Assembly (NCBI GenBank): GCA_035566015.1
Contig: DATMRS010000007.1
Coordinates: 48,285 to 112,284, forward strand
Length of the DNA: 64,000 bases
Origin: DATMRS01 sp035566015
GTDB taxonomy: Bacteria; Pseudomonadota; Alphaproteobacteria; Sphingomonadales; Sphingomonadaceae
Direction: 5' to 3'
In this document: in pieces, positions 32,755-43,863 of the stretch
Position numbering within the stretch: position 1 is the first letter of the stretch
Layout: every line of letters starts with the position of its first letter
Notes under the pieces: generated by a model
The model's database searches: none
What the model was told of the DNA's origin: nothing
The model's input: only the letters and a program-made list of their open reading frames with translations
Program-made: the position numbers and the translations under genes

Positions 32755-34250
32755 CCAATGCTGCGCAGGCGGGGCCGGACCCCGATATCGCGGACCTCGC
32801 AAAGGGTGGGCGCACCAATTTCTTCGGGTTCCTCCTTCGCCTCGCCGCGCGCATTCCCTTCCTGTTCATCGCCGGCCGCCTCTACGGGCCGGACGCGCTG
32901 GGGCGGTTCGCTTATGCGATCCTCGTGGTCGAGTTCGCCGCCCAGCTCGCCACGCTGGGGCTGAAACGCGGCCTCGCGCAGCAGCTTGCGAAGGGCGAGC
33001 GCCCGCCCGCCCATATCGTCTGGGACGCCTTGCTGCTCGCCGGCCTCGCCGCCGCCGCCGCCGCCGCCCTGCTCGCCGCCATCCCCGAAATGATGTTCCC
33101 GACGAGCGGGCTTTACGGGCTGGAGCGGATGCTGCCGCTGGCGGTGTTCGCCATGGCCTGGTCCGACGTGTCGCTTGCCGCGCTCGCCTATCGGCTCAAC
33201 GTCGGCGCGACCGTCACTGCGCGCGCGGTGATCGAGCCGTGGACGATCAGCCTCGCCGCGCTGGCCTTTTATTATTATTCGCCGCGCGACGGGCTGATCC
33301 TCTCTTATGCGCTGTCGATGATCGCCGCGTTGCTCGCCTCGCTCATCCCGTTCATCCGCAGCTATGGCCTGCCGCATGGCTGGAGCCCGGCGCCGGGGCC
33401 GCTCTTCTCGCTCGCGCGCCGCAACATTCCGCTTGCCGCCGCCGACGCGATCGAATGGAGCACCCGTAATGTCGACCGCGCGATTCTCGGCCTCTTCTTC
33501 GAACCGAAGATCGTCGGCATCTACTGGGTCGCGCAGCAGATCGCGACGCTGCCGCAAAAGCTGAAGACCAGCTTCGATCCGATCCTCGGCCCGGTCATCA
33601 CCCAGAATCTGGAGGCGGGGAACAAGGCGGCGGTCGCGGCGCAGGTGCGGCAGGTGGGCTTCTGGATCATCGCCGCGCAGGCGGGCATCGCGCTCGCCTT
33701 GTCGATCCCCGGCGAGGGGGTGATGGGCCTTGCGGGCCGCGAATTCGTCGGCGGCACCGCGGCGCTCGCCTTCCTCCTCTCGGCGGAGGTCGTCGCGGCC
33801 ACCGCCGTCGTATCCGAATCGGCGCTCGTCTATATCGCCCGCCATCGCAACCTGATGCTGTCGGTGGCGACGATCGCGCTCCAGATCGTGCTGAGTTTCG
33901 CGCTGATCCTCGCCGCGCGCGAGCTGGGCCTGCCGGTGGCCGTGCAGGCGGCGGGGCCGGCCGTGGCGCTGCCGCTCGCTCTCGCCTTCGCGTCGATCAC
34001 CAAAGCGCGGCTGCTCTCACGCCTGCTCGGCCAACCGGTTTCGGGATGGCGCTGGGCGCTCGTCTGGGCGGCGGCCACGGCGGCGGCCGTCGGCTATGGC
34101 ACGCTTTATCTGCCCGAATGGTGCGAGCTGCTGTTCGGCATCCCGCTGATCCTCGCCAGCTACGGCCTCGTCATCTGGTACAAGGGCTTCACGCACGAGG
34201 ACCGCATCCTCTTCCGCCTCGCGGAGAAACGGTCGCGCGCCGCCGCCTGA
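32751..34250 (+). CDS. Polysaccharide flippase-like (MATE/MVF, Wzx-type) membrane protein
   Basis: A 499-residue polytopic membrane protein with about 12-14 hydrophobic segments spread evenly through its length. The N-terminal pattern [14 protein letters not shown] and [10 protein letters not shown] fits the polysaccharide biosynthesis/flippase family, which moves lipid-linked sugars across the inner membrane. The only suitable start is TTG 32751, inside the polA stop (TTGA), so translation is probably coupled to polA. No glycosyltransferase genes flank it here; whether it serves the glycoside operon at 1-14 kb is unknown. Confidence 0.82.
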   Translation: MTNAAQAGPDPDIADLAKGGRTNFFGFLLRLAARIPFLFIAGRLYGPDALGRFAYAILVVEFAAQLATLGLKRGLAQQLAKGERPPAHIVWDALLLAGLAAAAAAALLAAIPEMMFPTSGLYGLERMLPLAVFAMAWSDVSLAALAYRLNVGATVTARAVIEPWTISLAALAFYYYSPRDGLILSYALSMIAALLASLIPFIRSYGLPHGWSPAPGPLFSLARRNIPLAAADAIEWSTRNVDRAILGLFFEPKIVGIYWVAQQIATLPQKLKTSFDPILGPVITQNLEAGNKAAVAAQVRQVGFWIIAAQAGIALALSIPGEGVMGLAGREFVGGTAALAFLLSAEVVAATAVVSESALVYIARHRNLMLSVATIALQIVLSFALILAARELGLPVAVQAAGPAVALPLALAFASITKARLLSRLLGQPVSGWRWALVWAAATAAAVGYGTLYLPEWCELLFGIPLILASYGLVIWYKGFTHEDRILFRLAEKRSRAAA

Positions 34251-34301
34251 TCGATCCCGCCCCGTCCCGCCGGCAAGCCGGGGGAGGGGGCAGGCCGCCG
34301 A

Positions 34302-35894
34302 TCAGTGCCGGAAATGGCGCATGCCGGTGAAGACCATCGCCAGCCCCGCCTCGTCGGCGGCGGCGATCACATCCTCGTCGCGGATCGATCCGCCTGGCTG
34401 GATCACCGCCGTCGCGCCGGCCTCCACCGCCGTCAGCAGGCCGTCGGCGAAGGGGAAGAACGCATCCGAGGCGACTGCCGATCCGATCGTGCGCGGCTCG
34501 GCCCAGCCGGCCTTCTTCGCCGCATCCTCGGCCTTCCAGGCGGCAATGCGCGCCGATTCGACGCGGTTCATCTGGCCCGCGCCGATGCCGGCGGTCGCGC
34601 CGTCCTTCGCATAGACGATCGCGTTCGACTTCACATGCTTCGCCACCGACCAGGCGAACAGGCAGTCCTTCAGCTCCTGCTCGGTCGGCGCGCGCTTCGT
34701 CACCACCTTGAGGTCGGCCGCGTCGATCCGCCCGAAATCGCGCGACTGGACGAGGAAGCCCCCGGCGATCGATTTCATCACCTTGCCCTTGCGCGCGGGA
34801 TCGGGGAGCGGACCGGTCAGCAGCAGGCGCAGATTCTTCTTCTTCGCGAACACCGCCTTCGCATCGTCGTCGGCATCGGGCGCGCAGACCACCTCGGTGA
34901 AGATGCCCGAAATCGCCTCGGCGGTGCGGCCGTCGAGCGGGCGATTGACCGCGATGATTCCGCCGAACGCCGACACGCTGTCGCAGGCCAGCGCCGCTTC
35001 ATAAGCCTCCACCAGCGTCTCGCCGGTGGCGACGCCGCACGGATTGGCATGCTTGATGATGACGACGGTCGGCGGGCCGTCGCGGAACTCGGACACCAGT
35101 TCCAGCGCCGCATCGGCATCGTTGTAGTTGTTGTAGCTCAGCTCCTTGCCCTGCACCTGCCGCGCATGCGCGATGCCGACGCCGCCGCTCGGCCCCGCCT
35201 GCACATAGAGCGCCGCCATCTGGTGCGGATTCTCGCCATAGCGCAGATCGGCGGCCTTCACCGCCGGGATCGCGATCCGCTCGGGGAAGCGTTCGCCCTG
35301 ATCGACATGGGCGAACCAGCCGCTGATCGTCGCGTCATAAGCGGCCGTCGCGGCGAACGCCTTGGCGGCCAGCCGCTTGCGCGTCTCGAACGAGGTCGCG
35401 CCCGCATGGGCGTCCAGCTCCTCGATCAGCGCCGCATAATCGGCGGTATCGGTGACGCAGGCGACATAGGCATGGTTCTTCGCCGCCGAGCGAATCATCG
35501 AGGGGCCGCCGATATCGATATTCTCGATCACCTCGTCGCGCCCCGCGCCCTTCGCGACCGTGGCGGCGAAGGGATAGAGATTGACGACGACGAGATCGAT
35601 CGCGCCGATGCCATGCGCCTCCATCGCCTGCGCATGCGCCGGATCGTCACGCACGCCGAGCAGGCCGCCATGCACGATCGGGTGGAGCGTCTTGACCCGG
35701 CCGTCCATCATCTCGGGAAAGCCGGTCAGGTCCGAAATGTCGCGCACGTCCAGCCCCGCCTCGCGCAGCGCCTTCGCGGTGCCCCCGGTCGACACCAGCT
35801 CGACGCCATGGCGCGCCAGCGCACGGCCGAGATCGGCAAGCCCGCCTTTGTCGGAAACCGAAAGCAATGCGCGGCGGATGGTAATGCTCTTCAT
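34302..35894 (-). CDS. purH: Bifunctional AICAR transformylase / IMP cyclohydrolase
   Basis: A 530-residue PurH, catalysing the last two steps of de novo purine synthesis. The N-terminal IMP cyclohydrolase domain shows [14 protein letters not shown] and N-I-D-I-G-G-P; the C-terminal AICAR transformylase domain shows the K-H-A-N-P-C-G-V motif with catalytic Lys-His, and ends with Q-P-G-G-S-I-R-D. The start at 35894 ([12 protein letters not shown]) is chosen because the open frame upstream gives Arg-rich non-family sequence. Last gene of the htpX-to-purH run, with an 88-nt gap to the heparinase-like gene. Confidence 0.95.
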   Translation of the reverse strand: MKSITIRRALLSVSDKGGLADLGRALARHGVELVSTGGTAKALREAGLDVRDISDLTGFPEMMDGRVKTLHPIVHGGLLGVRDDPAHAQAMEAHGIGAIDLVVVNLYPFAATVAKGAGRDEVIENIDIGGPSMIRSAAKNHAYVACVTDTADYAALIEELDAHAGATSFETRKRLAAKAFAATAAYDATISGWFAHVDQGERFPERIAIPAVKAADLRYGENPHQMAALYVQAGPSGGVGIAHARQVQGKELSYNNYNDADAALELVSEFRDGPPTVVIIKHANPCGVATGETLVEAYEAALACDSVSAFGGIIAVNRPLDGRTAEAISGIFTEVVCAPDADDDAKAVFAKKKNLRLLLTGPLPDPARKGKVMKSIAGGFLVQSRDFGRIDAADLKVVTKRAPTEQELKDCLFAWSVAKHVKSNAIVYAKDGATAGIGAGQMNRVESARIAAWKAEDAAKKAGWAEPRTIGSAVASDAFFPFADGLLTAVEAGATAVIQPGGSIRDEDVIAAADEAGLAMVFTGMRHFRH

Positions 35895-35982
35895 GCTGAC
35901 TCTTGCGTCCCTGTATTCAGCCGGCGGAGGGCGCCGACACCCCTGTTCCTGAAGGGCGCGCCTGCGCCCGTTCCCGATGTCC

Positions 35983-37731
35983 CTACCCTGCCCGCTTGAG
36001 CAGCCAGGCCACGTCCGCCCCGCCCGCCGGCGCATCGCCGGTGACGACGAGCTGGGCCGAGGCGCGGGGCTGGCCCTGCGGATCGATCCACAGACTGTCC
36101 TCGCTGCTGAGCGCGCCGCCGCGGCAGCGGAATTGCCAGACAGGCCCGTCCTCCAGGCGCAGCAACGCGCCCTGCCCGTCGGCGGTGCTCGTCACCTCGA
36201 CGCCGGGCGCGAGATGGAAGCGGATGACGAAAGCCGAGGACGCGCCATGGCGCCGCCGTCCGGCGGGAAGCAGCACGTCTTCGCCGCGCAGTTCGCGCCC
36301 GTCGCCGGAGAGCACCAGATGGCGCCGGTGGAGGAAGCCCTGCCGCCGCACATAGCCGTCATGGCTCACCTCAAGCCGGCTGCCGCCCTCACCTTCCTGT
36401 CGATCCAGCTCGACCTCGCCGACGCCGCGCCCCAGCGATCCGTCGGCATGAATCGCGGTCGAGTTCGATTCGGCGACGACCAGCGTCGAATGCGCCGCCG
36501 TGGTGCGCAGCGCGGACGCCAGTTCGGCGGGCAGCGCCGTCATCCCACCGGCGCCGCCGCAATTGACGATCAGCCGATGCGGCCCGTCCGAAAGCTCGAA
36601 CGCCAGTGTCGAGGCGCAACCGCCCGCGCCGAGGCGCGAGGCAGGCGGCGGCGCGGCGTCCAGCACGATCACCGTCTGCCCGCAGGACAATCGCTGATAA
36701 CCCCAGTCGCGCGCCTGACGGAGCGGCCGCGTCCTGACGCCCGACGCCTCCACCGCCGCCGCGACGCGCGCGCGCCCGATCGGCGCGGCGCCCTGCCAGC
36801 TCGACAGGCCGCCATCGCCCAGCGTCACGCCCAGCAAGGCGGGCACCGCGCGCGCGAGCGCGGTGATAAGCGTCTCGGGCGGATCGCGGCGCCGGGCATG
36901 ATAGGCGGCGCGAAGCTGCGACAGCAATTCGACGAGTTCGAGCTGGCCGACGGGCGACCGGCTGGCGAGGCCGCCGTCGCCGTACAGCGAAAGCGACAGC
37001 GCGCGCGCCAGCCCCGCTTCGCCATGGGCGAGGCGCAGTTCGCCGCCGGGGATCAGCAGACCGGCGGTAATCACCCCTGCCCAGGCGGCGATGCGCGGCA
37101 GGCCCAGCGCCGCCTTGTCCGCGCCGCGATCGAGATGCCGCGCGCCGCGCGCCAGCCCGTTCAGCACCGCCGAGCGATAGACGAGATCGTTGCTCGACAG
37201 GATCAGCGGCGCATAGGCCGTCCAGAACAGGATGCGCCGCCCCCACAGATCGGGCCGCCATCCCGCCTCATTCACCTGATTCGCATGGGCCGCCAGCCAT
37301 TTGCGGACCAGCCGCTCGGCCACCGGCGCGGTAATCTCGCGCGGGCCGGCGGTGGAAAGATCGCGCAGCCAGGCGAAACTCTGGAGATGATCGGCGAGCG
37401 CGGGGGACGCGCCCAGCCGCCCGAAATCGAGTTCGGCGATCGCGATCGTCTCCCCGCCATGGCTGATCGCGCCCTTGAGCAGCGCCATTCCCGCCGCGCC
37501 GTCGCCGGGAATCGGATCGTCGGGCACGCCGAGCAGTTTCAGCGGATAGCGCCCGCGCAATCGCAGCGAATGCAGCGGCGTGCGCCAGGCGAGACGATGG
37601 AGATGGTTGGCCAGCCGTTCGGCGAGCGAGAGGCCCTGATCGCTGGCCACGCGAATCAGGCGCTTGCCGGGCTCGATCCCGTCCGGCGCCTCGGGGGGCG
37701 GAGAAGTGTCTTTCGGGGCCGTCTCGCTCAT
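35983..37731 (-). CDS. Heparinase II/III family protein
   Basis: A 582-residue protein with the heparinase II/III organisation: an N-terminal alpha/alpha toroid (about 40-330; [21 protein letters not shown]) and a C-terminal beta-sheet domain ([17 protein letters not shown]-x-R-R-x-G-F-L-H-R-R). In this family such enzymes eliminate uronic-acid glycans. No signal peptide is evident. In sphingomonads the gene conventionally sits between rpe and purH, as here, and may act on the organism's own polysaccharide. It overlaps the rpe stop by 4 nt. Confidence 0.85.
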   Translation of the reverse strand: MSETAPKDTSPPPEAPDGIEPGKRLIRVASDQGLSLAERLANHLHRLAWRTPLHSLRLRGRYPLKLLGVPDDPIPGDGAAGMALLKGAISHGGETIAIAELDFGRLGASPALADHLQSFAWLRDLSTAGPREITAPVAERLVRKWLAAHANQVNEAGWRPDLWGRRILFWTAYAPLILSSNDLVYRSAVLNGLARGARHLDRGADKAALGLPRIAAWAGVITAGLLIPGGELRLAHGEAGLARALSLSLYGDGGLASRSPVGQLELVELLSQLRAAYHARRRDPPETLITALARAVPALLGVTLGDGGLSSWQGAAPIGRARVAAAVEASGVRTRPLRQARDWGYQRLSCGQTVIVLDAAPPPASRLGAGGCASTLAFELSDGPHRLIVNCGGAGGMTALPAELASALRTTAAHSTLVVAESNSTAIHADGSLGRGVGEVELDRQEGEGGSRLEVSHDGYVRRQGFLHRRHLVLSGDGRELRGEDVLLPAGRRRHGASSAFVIRFHLAPGVEVTSTADGQGALLRLEDGPVWQFRCRGGALSSEDSLWIDPQGQPRASAQLVVTGDAPAGGADVAWLLKRAG

Positions 37732-38390
37732 GCCGCCTTCAACGCCGCGATATTGTCGGCATAGGCGGCGGGGCCGCCCCGGAAGGTGGCTGTTCCGGCG
37801 ACGAGGACGGTCGCGCCCGCATCCTTCACGCGCCGCGCGGTATCCCGATCGATCCCCCCGTCCACTTCCAGTTCGATCGGCTTGCCCAGCTTGTCGATCT
37901 GCTTACGCAGCGCCTCGATCTTGCGAAGCTGGCTTTCGATGAAGCTTTGCCCGCCGAAGCCGGGATTGACGCTCATCACCAGCACCAGATCGACGTCTTC
38001 CAGCACATAATCGAGCATTTTCGCCGGCGTCGCGGGGTTGAGCGACACACCCGCTTTCTTGCCCAGCGCCTTGATCCGCTGGATCGAGCGATGGAGGTGC
38101 GGCCCTGCCTCGGCATGGACGGTCAGGATGTCCGCCCCCGCCTCGGCGAAATCGTCGAGATAGGGGTCGGCGGGCGCGATCATCAGATGCACGTCGAACG
38201 GCTTCGCCGTGTGCGGGCGCAGCGCCTTCACCACCGTCGGCCCGATCGTGATGTTGGGCACGAAATGGCCGTCCATCACATCGACATGGATCCAGTCCGC
38301 CCCCGCCGCGTCGATCGCGCGCACCTCCTCGCCCAGGCGCGCGAAATCGGCGGAAAGGATGGAAGGCGCGATGCGGACGGGCATTGTCAT
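37728..38390 (-). CDS. rpe: Ribulose-phosphate 3-epimerase
   Basis: A 220-residue TIM-barrel enzyme (EC 5.1.3.1) interconverting ribulose 5-phosphate and xylulose 5-phosphate. Signature regions [32 protein letters not shown] and V-D-G-G-I carry the metal ligands and catalytic Asp pair. ATG 38390 has GGAAG just upstream; an internal ATG at 38384 is possible. It overlaps the heparinase gene by 4 nt and follows rsmB by 56 nt. Confidence 0.94.
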   Translation of the reverse strand: MTMPVRIAPSILSADFARLGEEVRAIDAAGADWIHVDVMDGHFVPNITIGPTVVKALRPHTAKPFDVHLMIAPADPYLDDFAEAGADILTVHAEAGPHLHRSIQRIKALGKKAGVSLNPATPAKMLDYVLEDVDLVLVMSVNPGFGGQSFIESQLRKIEALRKQIDKLGKPIELEVDGGIDRDTARRVKDAGATVLVAGTATFRGGPAAYADNIAALKAA

Positions 38391-38446
38391 GAGGCTTCCG
38401 GCTCTATCGCGCCGCCGCCAAGCGGGCAAGCCGCGTCGCGGGGCTC

Positions 38447-39718
38447 TCAGTCGATTCGGGTGAAGCGCGCGACGAAGAAGCCGTCGGCTCCGCCTTGCTC
38501 CGCGAGCGTTCCGGGCAACACCCGGAGGCGCCCCGCGCCGCCGATGGCGAAACCGGCGGGCAGTTCCTCCTCGCGCACGGGATTGCGGGCGAAGCGCCGG
38601 TCGGCCGCGAAGCCGTCCGCCACCGCCTCGCCCTCGGCCGGCTCCAGCGAGCAGACCGCGTAGACCAGGGTGCCGCCCGGCGCGACATGATCGGCGGCGC
38701 GGGCCAGCATCGCGCGCTGCTGCTCCGCGAGACTCGCGATCAGGCGATCGCCCGCGCGATGGAGGACGTCGGGATGCCGGCGGAAAATGCCCGTCGCCGA
38801 GCAGGGCGCGTCGAGCAGTACGGCGTCATAGCGCTCGCCCACTTCGAAATGCAGCGCGTCGGCCTCGACGACGGCGGCCTCCAGACCCGCGCGCGCCAGA
38901 TTGTCGCGAAGCCGCCCCAGCCGATTCGCCGACGCGTCCACCGCCGTCACCGCCCAACCGGCGGCGGCAAGCTGCAATGTCTTGCCCCCCGGCGCGGCGC
39001 ACAGGTCGAGCGCGCGCCTGCCCCGGCCTTCGCCCAGCAGACGCGCGGGCAGCGAGGCGGCGATATCCTGCACCCACCACGCCCCTTCGGCAAAGCCGGG
39101 CAGGGCGGGAACGGCGGTGCCGCGATCGAGGCGGACATGGCCGGGTGCGAGGCTCACGCCCCCCAGCCGCTCCGCCCATCCCGTCGTTTCGCCCGGCGCT
39201 TTCAGCGTAAGGTCGAGCGGGGGCGGCGTCGCGATGGCATGGCGTGCCGCCTCGACAGCCGCCGCGCCCCACGCCTTGCGCCAGCGTTTCGCCACGGTGG
39301 CGGGCAAGGCGGGGAGCGCGGGCAGCGTCGCGCCCTTCCGCATCAGCGCGCCGAACACGCCATGGACAAGGCGGCGCGGCCCGCCATCGACCAACGGCAG
39401 CACGGTGGCGATGGCGGCATGGGGCGGGGTATCGAGCGTCAAGGCCTGCGCGAGCGCGATCCGCAGCACGAAACGCGCCTTCGCGTCGTGCGGCAGGCGC
39501 TTCGCCGTCGCCGAATCGATCAGCGCGTCGAGATCGGGCAGGCGGCGCAGCACCTCGCCCGCAATGGCATGGGCCAGCGCGCGATCGTCGGCGCGCTCAA
39601 GCCCACCCGTCGCCGCGCCGAGCGTCGCCTCGATCGACGCGCCCCGGCGCAGCACCGCGTCGAGCAGGCGCAGCGCCGCGCGCCGCGTCTCGACGCCCGA
39701 AGGCTCGCCCTCGCTCAG
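38447..39718 (-). CDS. rsmB: 16S rRNA (cytosine-C5) methyltransferase RsmB-like
   Basis: About 423 residues if translation begins at CTG 39718. An N-terminal NusB-like domain is followed by the RsmB/Fmu catalytic domain: [20 protein letters not shown], the D-A-P-C-S-A-T-G motif and second cysteine in Y-A-V-C-S-L-E-P. The first ATG/GTG/TTG is GTG 39655, but 21 sensible codons lie upstream (including [13 protein letters not shown]) matching the usual family N-terminus. They reach a CTG that overlaps the htpX stop (CTGA). The catalytic call is secure, the start uncertain. It methylates position 967-type cytosine in the 16S rRNA. Confidence 0.85.
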   Translation of the reverse strand: MSEGEPSGVETRRAALRLLDAVLRRGASIEATLGAATGGLERADDRALAHAIAGEVLRRLPDLDALIDSATAKRLPHDAKARFVLRIALAQALTLDTPPHAAIATVLPLVDGGPRRLVHGVFGALMRKGATLPALPALPATVAKRWRKAWGAAAVEAARHAIATPPPLDLTLKAPGETTGWAERLGGVSLAPGHVRLDRGTAVPALPGFAEGAWWVQDIAASLPARLLGEGRGRRALDLCAAPGGKTLQLAAAGWAVTAVDASANRLGRLRDNLARAGLEAAVVEADALHFEVGERYDAVLLDAPCSATGIFRRHPDVLHRAGDRLIASLAEQQRAMLARAADHVAPGGTLVYAVCSLEPAEGEAVADGFAADRRFARNPVREEELPAGFAIGGAGRLRVLPGTLAEQGGADGFFVARFTRID

Positions 39719-40635
39719 TTGCGGCGGCCGAGCGGATCGAGCGCGCTGGCCCGCCGGCGCGACACCGGCACGGCGGCGGAGCGGGCGGGCGGGTGCTGGC
39801 CCATCTCGCCTGCGATCGCCTCCAGCGCGGCGATGCGGTTCCCGGTGTCGGGATGCGTCGAGAAAAGATTGTCGCGGCCCCGGCCGAGGGCAGGCACGAT
39901 ATAGAGCGCCGCCGCCGCCGGATTGCGCTCCGCCACCGGATTGGGCACGCGTGCCGCCCCGTTGGCCAGCTTGGCGAGCGCGGACGCCAGCGCGCGCGGT
40001 TTCCCGGAAATTTCCGCACCGGCGCGATCGGCGCCATATTCGCGCGTGCGGCTGATCGCCATCTGCACGATCATCGCGGCGAACGGCGCAAGGAACACCG
40101 CCGCCAGCGTCGCCAGCAGATTCTGCCCGCGATCGCGCCCCGCGCCGAAGAACAGGCCGAAATTGGCGAGCATCGCGATCGCGCCCGCGATCGTCGCGGT
40201 CATCGTCATGATCAGCGTGTCGCGGTTGCGGACATGGCCCAACTCATGCGCCATGACGCCGGCGATCTCGTCGCGGTTGAGCAGGCCGAGCAGGCCGGTG
40301 GTCGCGGCGACGGCGGCATGATCGGGATCGCGGCCGGTGGCGAAAGCGTTCGGATGCGGCGAATCGATCACATAGACGCGCGGCATCGGCAGGCCGGCGC
40401 GCGTCGCGAGGTCACGGATGAGGCCGACGAATTCGGGGCAGCGCGCCTCGTCCACCTCGCGCGCATTGTGCATGCGCAGCACGATCTTGTCGGCGTTCCA
40501 GAAGGTGAAGAGGTTCATCCCCGCCGCGACCAGCAGCGCGATCACCGCGCCCGTGCTGCCGCCGATCGTATAGCCCAGCCCCATGAACAGCGCCGTCAGC
40601 GCCGCCAGCAGCATGGCCGTCCTCAATCCGTTCAT
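39715..40635 (-). CDS. htpX: Membrane zinc metalloprotease HtpX
   Basis: A 306-residue M48 protease of the inner membrane. Hydrophobic segments lie near residues 5-45 and about 145-195; the zinc motif is H-E-L-G-H in [13 protein letters not shown], with the third ligand Glu in S-R-T-R-E-Y-G-A-D. It degrades misfolded membrane proteins and is a heat/envelope stress protease. ATG 40635 is chosen; AAGG lies 6 nt upstream and the preceding open frame lacks homology. Its stop overlaps the proposed rsmB start. First gene of the leftward operon ending at purH. Confidence 0.92.
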   Translation of the reverse strand: MNGLRTAMLLAALTALFMGLGYTIGGSTGAVIALLVAAGMNLFTFWNADKIVLRMHNAREVDEARCPEFVGLIRDLATRAGLPMPRVYVIDSPHPNAFATGRDPDHAAVAATTGLLGLLNRDEIAGVMAHELGHVRNRDTLIMTMTATIAGAIAMLANFGLFFGAGRDRGQNLLATLAAVFLAPFAAMIVQMAISRTREYGADRAGAEISGKPRALASALAKLANGAARVPNPVAERNPAAAALYIVPALGRGRDNLFSTHPDTGNRIAALEAIAGEMGQHPPARSAAVPVSRRRASALDPLGRRN

Positions 40636-40700
40636 ATTGCCTTTGCACCTCCGAACCCCAATGTGGGAGGGAGCGGCATCCACTTCAATCGGACAAATCC

Positions 40701-40871
40701 ATGCCCGGCAAACGCCCCCCGCACGTCAAGGCCCCCGCCTATCTGACACCGAACAGCCCGGTTCCGAAGCCCTCCCGCCCCGCCGAAGAGACAGAGCATG
40801 GCGGCCGCGAAGGTCCGGACCCGACCCGCTACGGCGATTGGGAGAATAAGGGGATCGCCGTCGATTTCTAG
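40701..40871 (+). CDS. DUF1674 / SDHAF4-like micro-protein
   Basis: A 56-residue protein. Its C-terminus, [19 protein letters not shown], is the hallmark of the DUF1674 family, whose mitochondrial member SDHAF4 helps flavinylated SdhA assemble into succinate dehydrogenase; the N-terminus is Pro/Lys-rich and probably flexible. A purine-rich GGAC lies a few nucleotides before ATG 40701. It is divergent from htpX and convergent with gpsA. sdh genes are not in the window. Confidence 0.82.
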   Translation: MPGKRPPHVKAPAYLTPNSPVPKPSRPAEETEHGGREGPDPTRYGDWENKGIAVDF

Positions 40872-40885
40872 GCGGAAGGCGCGGT

Positions 40886-41872
40886 TCATTCCCCCTCGTT
40901 CCTGATCGGGCGGGCGAGCAGGCGGCCGACCACCTCGTCCACATCGGCCTCGCCCGCCAGCAGCGCGCAGACCGCCGCGACGATCGGCATGTCGACGCCC
41001 GCGCGCGCCGCGACCTCGGCGAGAATCGGCGCGGTGAACGCCCCCTCCGCCACGGTGCGCCGGTCCGCCATCAGTTCGGCGGCGCTCCGCCCCTCGCCCA
41101 GCCCCTTGCCCAGCGAGAAGTTGCGCGAACTGGTGGAGGAACAGGTGAGGACAAGATCGCCCAGCCCCGACAGGCCCGCCAGCGTCTCCGCCCGTGCGCC
41201 ACGCGCGAGGCCGAAACGCGCCATTTCGGCAAAACCCCGGCTGATGAGCGCCGCGCGCGCATTCTGGCCCAGCCCGCGCCCTTCGACCACGCCGCAGGCG
41301 ATGGCGAGGACATTCTTGATTGCGCCGCCAATCTCCGCCCCGATCACGTCGGTGGAGAGATAGGGGCGGAAGGCAGGCCGGGCGAGGCGCGCGGCCAGCG
41401 CGGCGCCCAGCGCCTCGTCGGCGGCGGCGAGCGTCACCGCGGTCGGCAGGCCCGCCGCCACCTCATGCGCGAAGGTCGGCCCCGACAGCACCGCGACCGG
41501 CGATCCGGGCCGCACCTCGGCCACCACTTCGGACGTCAGCAGCCCGCTGGGCGACTCCACCCCTTTCGAGCAGAGGATCAGCGGAACGCCGCAATCGGGC
41601 GTCTGCCCCAATATCGCGCGCAGATGCTGGGCCGGCGTCACCACCAGCCAGGCATCACAATCCCTCAGATCATCGAGCGCGTTCGTCGCGCGAATCGCCG
41701 GGGACAGTGCAATATCAGGCAGGAACAGCGGATTTTCATGGGCACCGTTGATCGCAGCGACCACCTCGGCCTCATAGGCCCAGAGCAGCACGTCCCCGCC
41801 CTCAGCCGCGACCTGTGCGAGCGCGCTGCCCCATGCGCCGCCGCCGATGACGCCGATCCTGTCGAAGCTCAT
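40886..41872 (-). CDS. gpsA: Glycerol-3-phosphate dehydrogenase [NAD(P)+]
   Basis: A 328-residue enzyme (EC 1.1.1.94) making sn-glycerol 3-phosphate for phospholipid synthesis. Rossmann motif [23 protein letters not shown]; the conserved [10 protein letters not shown] with catalytic Lys, and [11 protein letters not shown]. It overlaps the tsaD stop by 4 nt, the usual tsaD-gpsA pairing of alphaproteobacteria. Confidence 0.94.
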   Translation of the reverse strand: MSFDRIGVIGGGAWGSALAQVAAEGGDVLLWAYEAEVVAAINGAHENPLFLPDIALSPAIRATNALDDLRDCDAWLVVTPAQHLRAILGQTPDCGVPLILCSKGVESPSGLLTSEVVAEVRPGSPVAVLSGPTFAHEVAAGLPTAVTLAAADEALGAALAARLARPAFRPYLSTDVIGAEIGGAIKNVLAIACGVVEGRGLGQNARAALISRGFAEMARFGLARGARAETLAGLSGLGDLVLTCSSTSSRNFSLGKGLGEGRSAAELMADRRTVAEGAFTAPILAEVAARAGVDMPIVAAVCALLAGEADVDEVVGRLLARPIRNEGE

Positions 41873-42903
41873 GCCTTCACCCCCGCGCCACGCGCCTTTT
41901 CCGCCGTCGGATCGAGCGGCCAGCGCGCGCGCGCCGGCGCGTCATAGCCGTCGGTCAGCCCGGCGGCGAACCGTTCCGCCCCCGCCCAGGCGATCATCGC
42001 CGCATTGTCGGTGCAGAGCCAGCCCGGCGGGGCCACGAAGGGCAGCCCCCACTCCGCCGCCAGCGCTTCCAGCGCGGCCCGCACCGCGCCGTTCGCGGCC
42101 ACCCCGCCCGCGACCACAAGCGCCGTCGCCTCGCGCGCCTGATCGAGCGCAAGCCGCGTGCGATCGACAAGACAGTCGACAACCGCCTGCTGAAAGGAGG
42201 CCGCGATATCCTCGGGCGTATAAAGCCCGGCGTCGCGCGCGCGCAGCACCGCGCTCTTCAACCCGGCGAAGGAGAAATGCGGCTCGCCCGATCCCACCAG
42301 CGGGCGCGGCAGCTTGACCGCGCGCGGATCGCCCCCGCGCGCCGCCCGCTCCACCGCCGGCCCGCCCGGAAAGCCGAGGCCGAGCAGCTTCGCCGTCTTG
42401 TCGAACGCCTCGCCCGCCGCATCGTCGATCGTCGTCGCCAGCCGCCGATAGGCCCCCGCCCCCTCGACGAGCAGAAGCTGGCAATGCCCGCCCGAGACGA
42501 GCAGCAGCAGATAGGGGAAGGCAAGATCGGGATCGGCAAGACGCGGCGAAAGCGCGTGCCCCTCCAGATGGTTGACCGCGATCAGCGGCTTGCCCGCCGC
42601 GAGCGCGAGCGCCTTGCCGGTGACGAGGCCCACCATCACGCCGCCGATCAGCCCCGGCCCGGCGGTGGCGGCGATCGCGTCCACCGCGTCCAGCGTCACG
42701 CCGGCGGATGCCAGCGCCTCCTCCACCAGCGGGGTCAGCCGCTCGACATGCGCGCGCGCCGCAATCTCGGGCACCACGCCGCCGAAGGGGCGATGCGCCG
42801 CCTCCTGCCCGGCGAGGCTGTGCGCGAGAATGATGCGATCGGACGTGACCAAAGCGGCCGCCGTCTCGTCGCAGGAGGATTCGAGGCCGAGAATGAGTGC
42901 CAT
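41869..42903 (-). CDS. tsaD: tRNA N6-adenosine threonylcarbamoyltransferase
   Basis: A 344-residue Kae1/TsaD ATPase-fold enzyme that makes the universal t6A modification at position 37 of ANN-decoding tRNAs. Features: [10 protein letters not shown] near the N-terminus, metal ligands in the H-L-E-G-H motif, S-G-G-H-C-Q and [10 protein letters not shown] 42903 gives the standard N-terminus ([11 protein letters not shown]); the open frame beyond it is antisense shadow of hemC. It is divergent from hemC with a 42-nt gap that must hold both promoters. Confidence 0.95.
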   Translation of the reverse strand: MALILGLESSCDETAAALVTSDRIILAHSLAGQEAAHRPFGGVVPEIAARAHVERLTPLVEEALASAGVTLDAVDAIAATAGPGLIGGVMVGLVTGKALALAAGKPLIAVNHLEGHALSPRLADPDLAFPYLLLLVSGGHCQLLLVEGAGAYRRLATTIDDAAGEAFDKTAKLLGLGFPGGPAVERAARGGDPRAVKLPRPLVGSGEPHFSFAGLKSAVLRARDAGLYTPEDIAASFQQAVVDCLVDRTRLALDQAREATALVVAGGVAANGAVRAALEALAAEWGLPFVAPPGWLCTDNAAMIAWAGAERFAAGLTDGYDAPARARWPLDPTAEKARGAGVKA

Positions 42904-42945
42904 GCCGGCTTCCCTGCCATCGCGTGCGGCATTAGAGCAACCGTC

Positions 42946-43863
42946 ATGACGCATCCCCTCCGCCTCGGCAGTCGCGGTTCGCCGCTCGCGCTCACCCAGG
43001 CCCGCATGGCGGCCGACGCCCTGCGCGCCGCGCACGGCTGGGGCGAAGAGGCGATCGAGATCGTCCCCGTCGTCACCTCGGGCGACCGGATACAGGACCG
43101 CCCGCTCGCCGAAATCGGCGGCAAGGCGCTGTGGACGAAGGAGCTGGATATCGCGCTGGCCGACGGCCGCATCGACGCCGCCGTCCATTCGATGAAGGAC
43201 GTCGAGACGTTCCGTCCGGCCGAGATCACCATCGCCGCGATGCTGCCGCGCGCCGACGTGCGTGACAGGCTGATCGGCGCGGATAGCATCGCGGCGCTTC
43301 CCCCCCATGCCCGTGTCGGCACCGCCTCACCGCGCCGCACCGCCCAGCTTCGCCGCGAGCGGCCCGATATCGAGATCACGCTGCTGCGCGGCAATGTCGC
43401 GACCCGGCTGGGCCGGCTGGAGGCGGGCGAGTTCGACGCGACTTTGCTCGCCTCCGCCGGGCTGGACAGGTTGGGGCAGGGCGATATCGGCACGCCCGTT
43501 CCGATCACGACGATGCTGCCCGCGCCCGCGCAGGCGGCGATCGGGCTGGAGACGCTGACGGCGAACGAGGCGGTGCGCGCGCTTCTCGCCGCGATCGATC
43601 ATCGGCCGACCAGCGCCTGCGTGTTTGCCGAACGCACGCTGCTCGCCGCCCTCGGCGCAAGCTGCCGGTCGCCGATCGCCGCACTGGCGGTTGAGGAAGG
43701 CCATGCGCTGCGGCTGCGTGCCGAGCTGCTGTCCGAGGACGGACGCGAATGCGTGTTCGGCGAAACGCGGCTGGCGGGCGGCGGCATGGCGGAGGCGACC
43801 GCGCTCGGCCACGATCTGCTCCGCCGCGCGAGCCCGGCTCTCAGGGCCTTGTTCGACGAATGA
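42946..43863 (+). CDS. hemC: Hydroxymethylbilane synthase (porphobilinogen deaminase)
   Basis: A 305-residue enzyme (EC 2.5.1.61) that polymerises four porphobilinogens. Conserved [12 protein letters not shown], the [10 protein letters not shown] catalytic-Asp region, R-R-x-A-Q-L and the cofactor-attachment Cys in [10 protein letters not shown] are all present. It overlaps hemD by 4 nt. Confidence 0.95.
   Translation: MTHPLRLGSRGSPLALTQARMAADALRAAHGWGEEAIEIVPVVTSGDRIQDRPLAEIGGKALWTKELDIALADGRIDAAVHSMKDVETFRPAEITIAAMLPRADVRDRLIGADSIAALPPHARVGTASPRRTAQLRRERPDIEITLLRGNVATRLGRLEAGEFDATLLASAGLDRLGQGDIGTPVPITTMLPAPAQAAIGLETLTANEAVRALLAAIDHRPTSACVFAERTLLAALGASCRSPIAALAVEEGHALRLRAELLSEDGRECVFGETRLAGGGMAEATALGHDLLRRASPALRALFDE

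Noticed and set aside
34251..34301. Terminator between the flippase and purH genes
   Set aside because: Only a short CCGGC/GCCGG stem with no T-tract; too weak to call in this GC-rich sequence.
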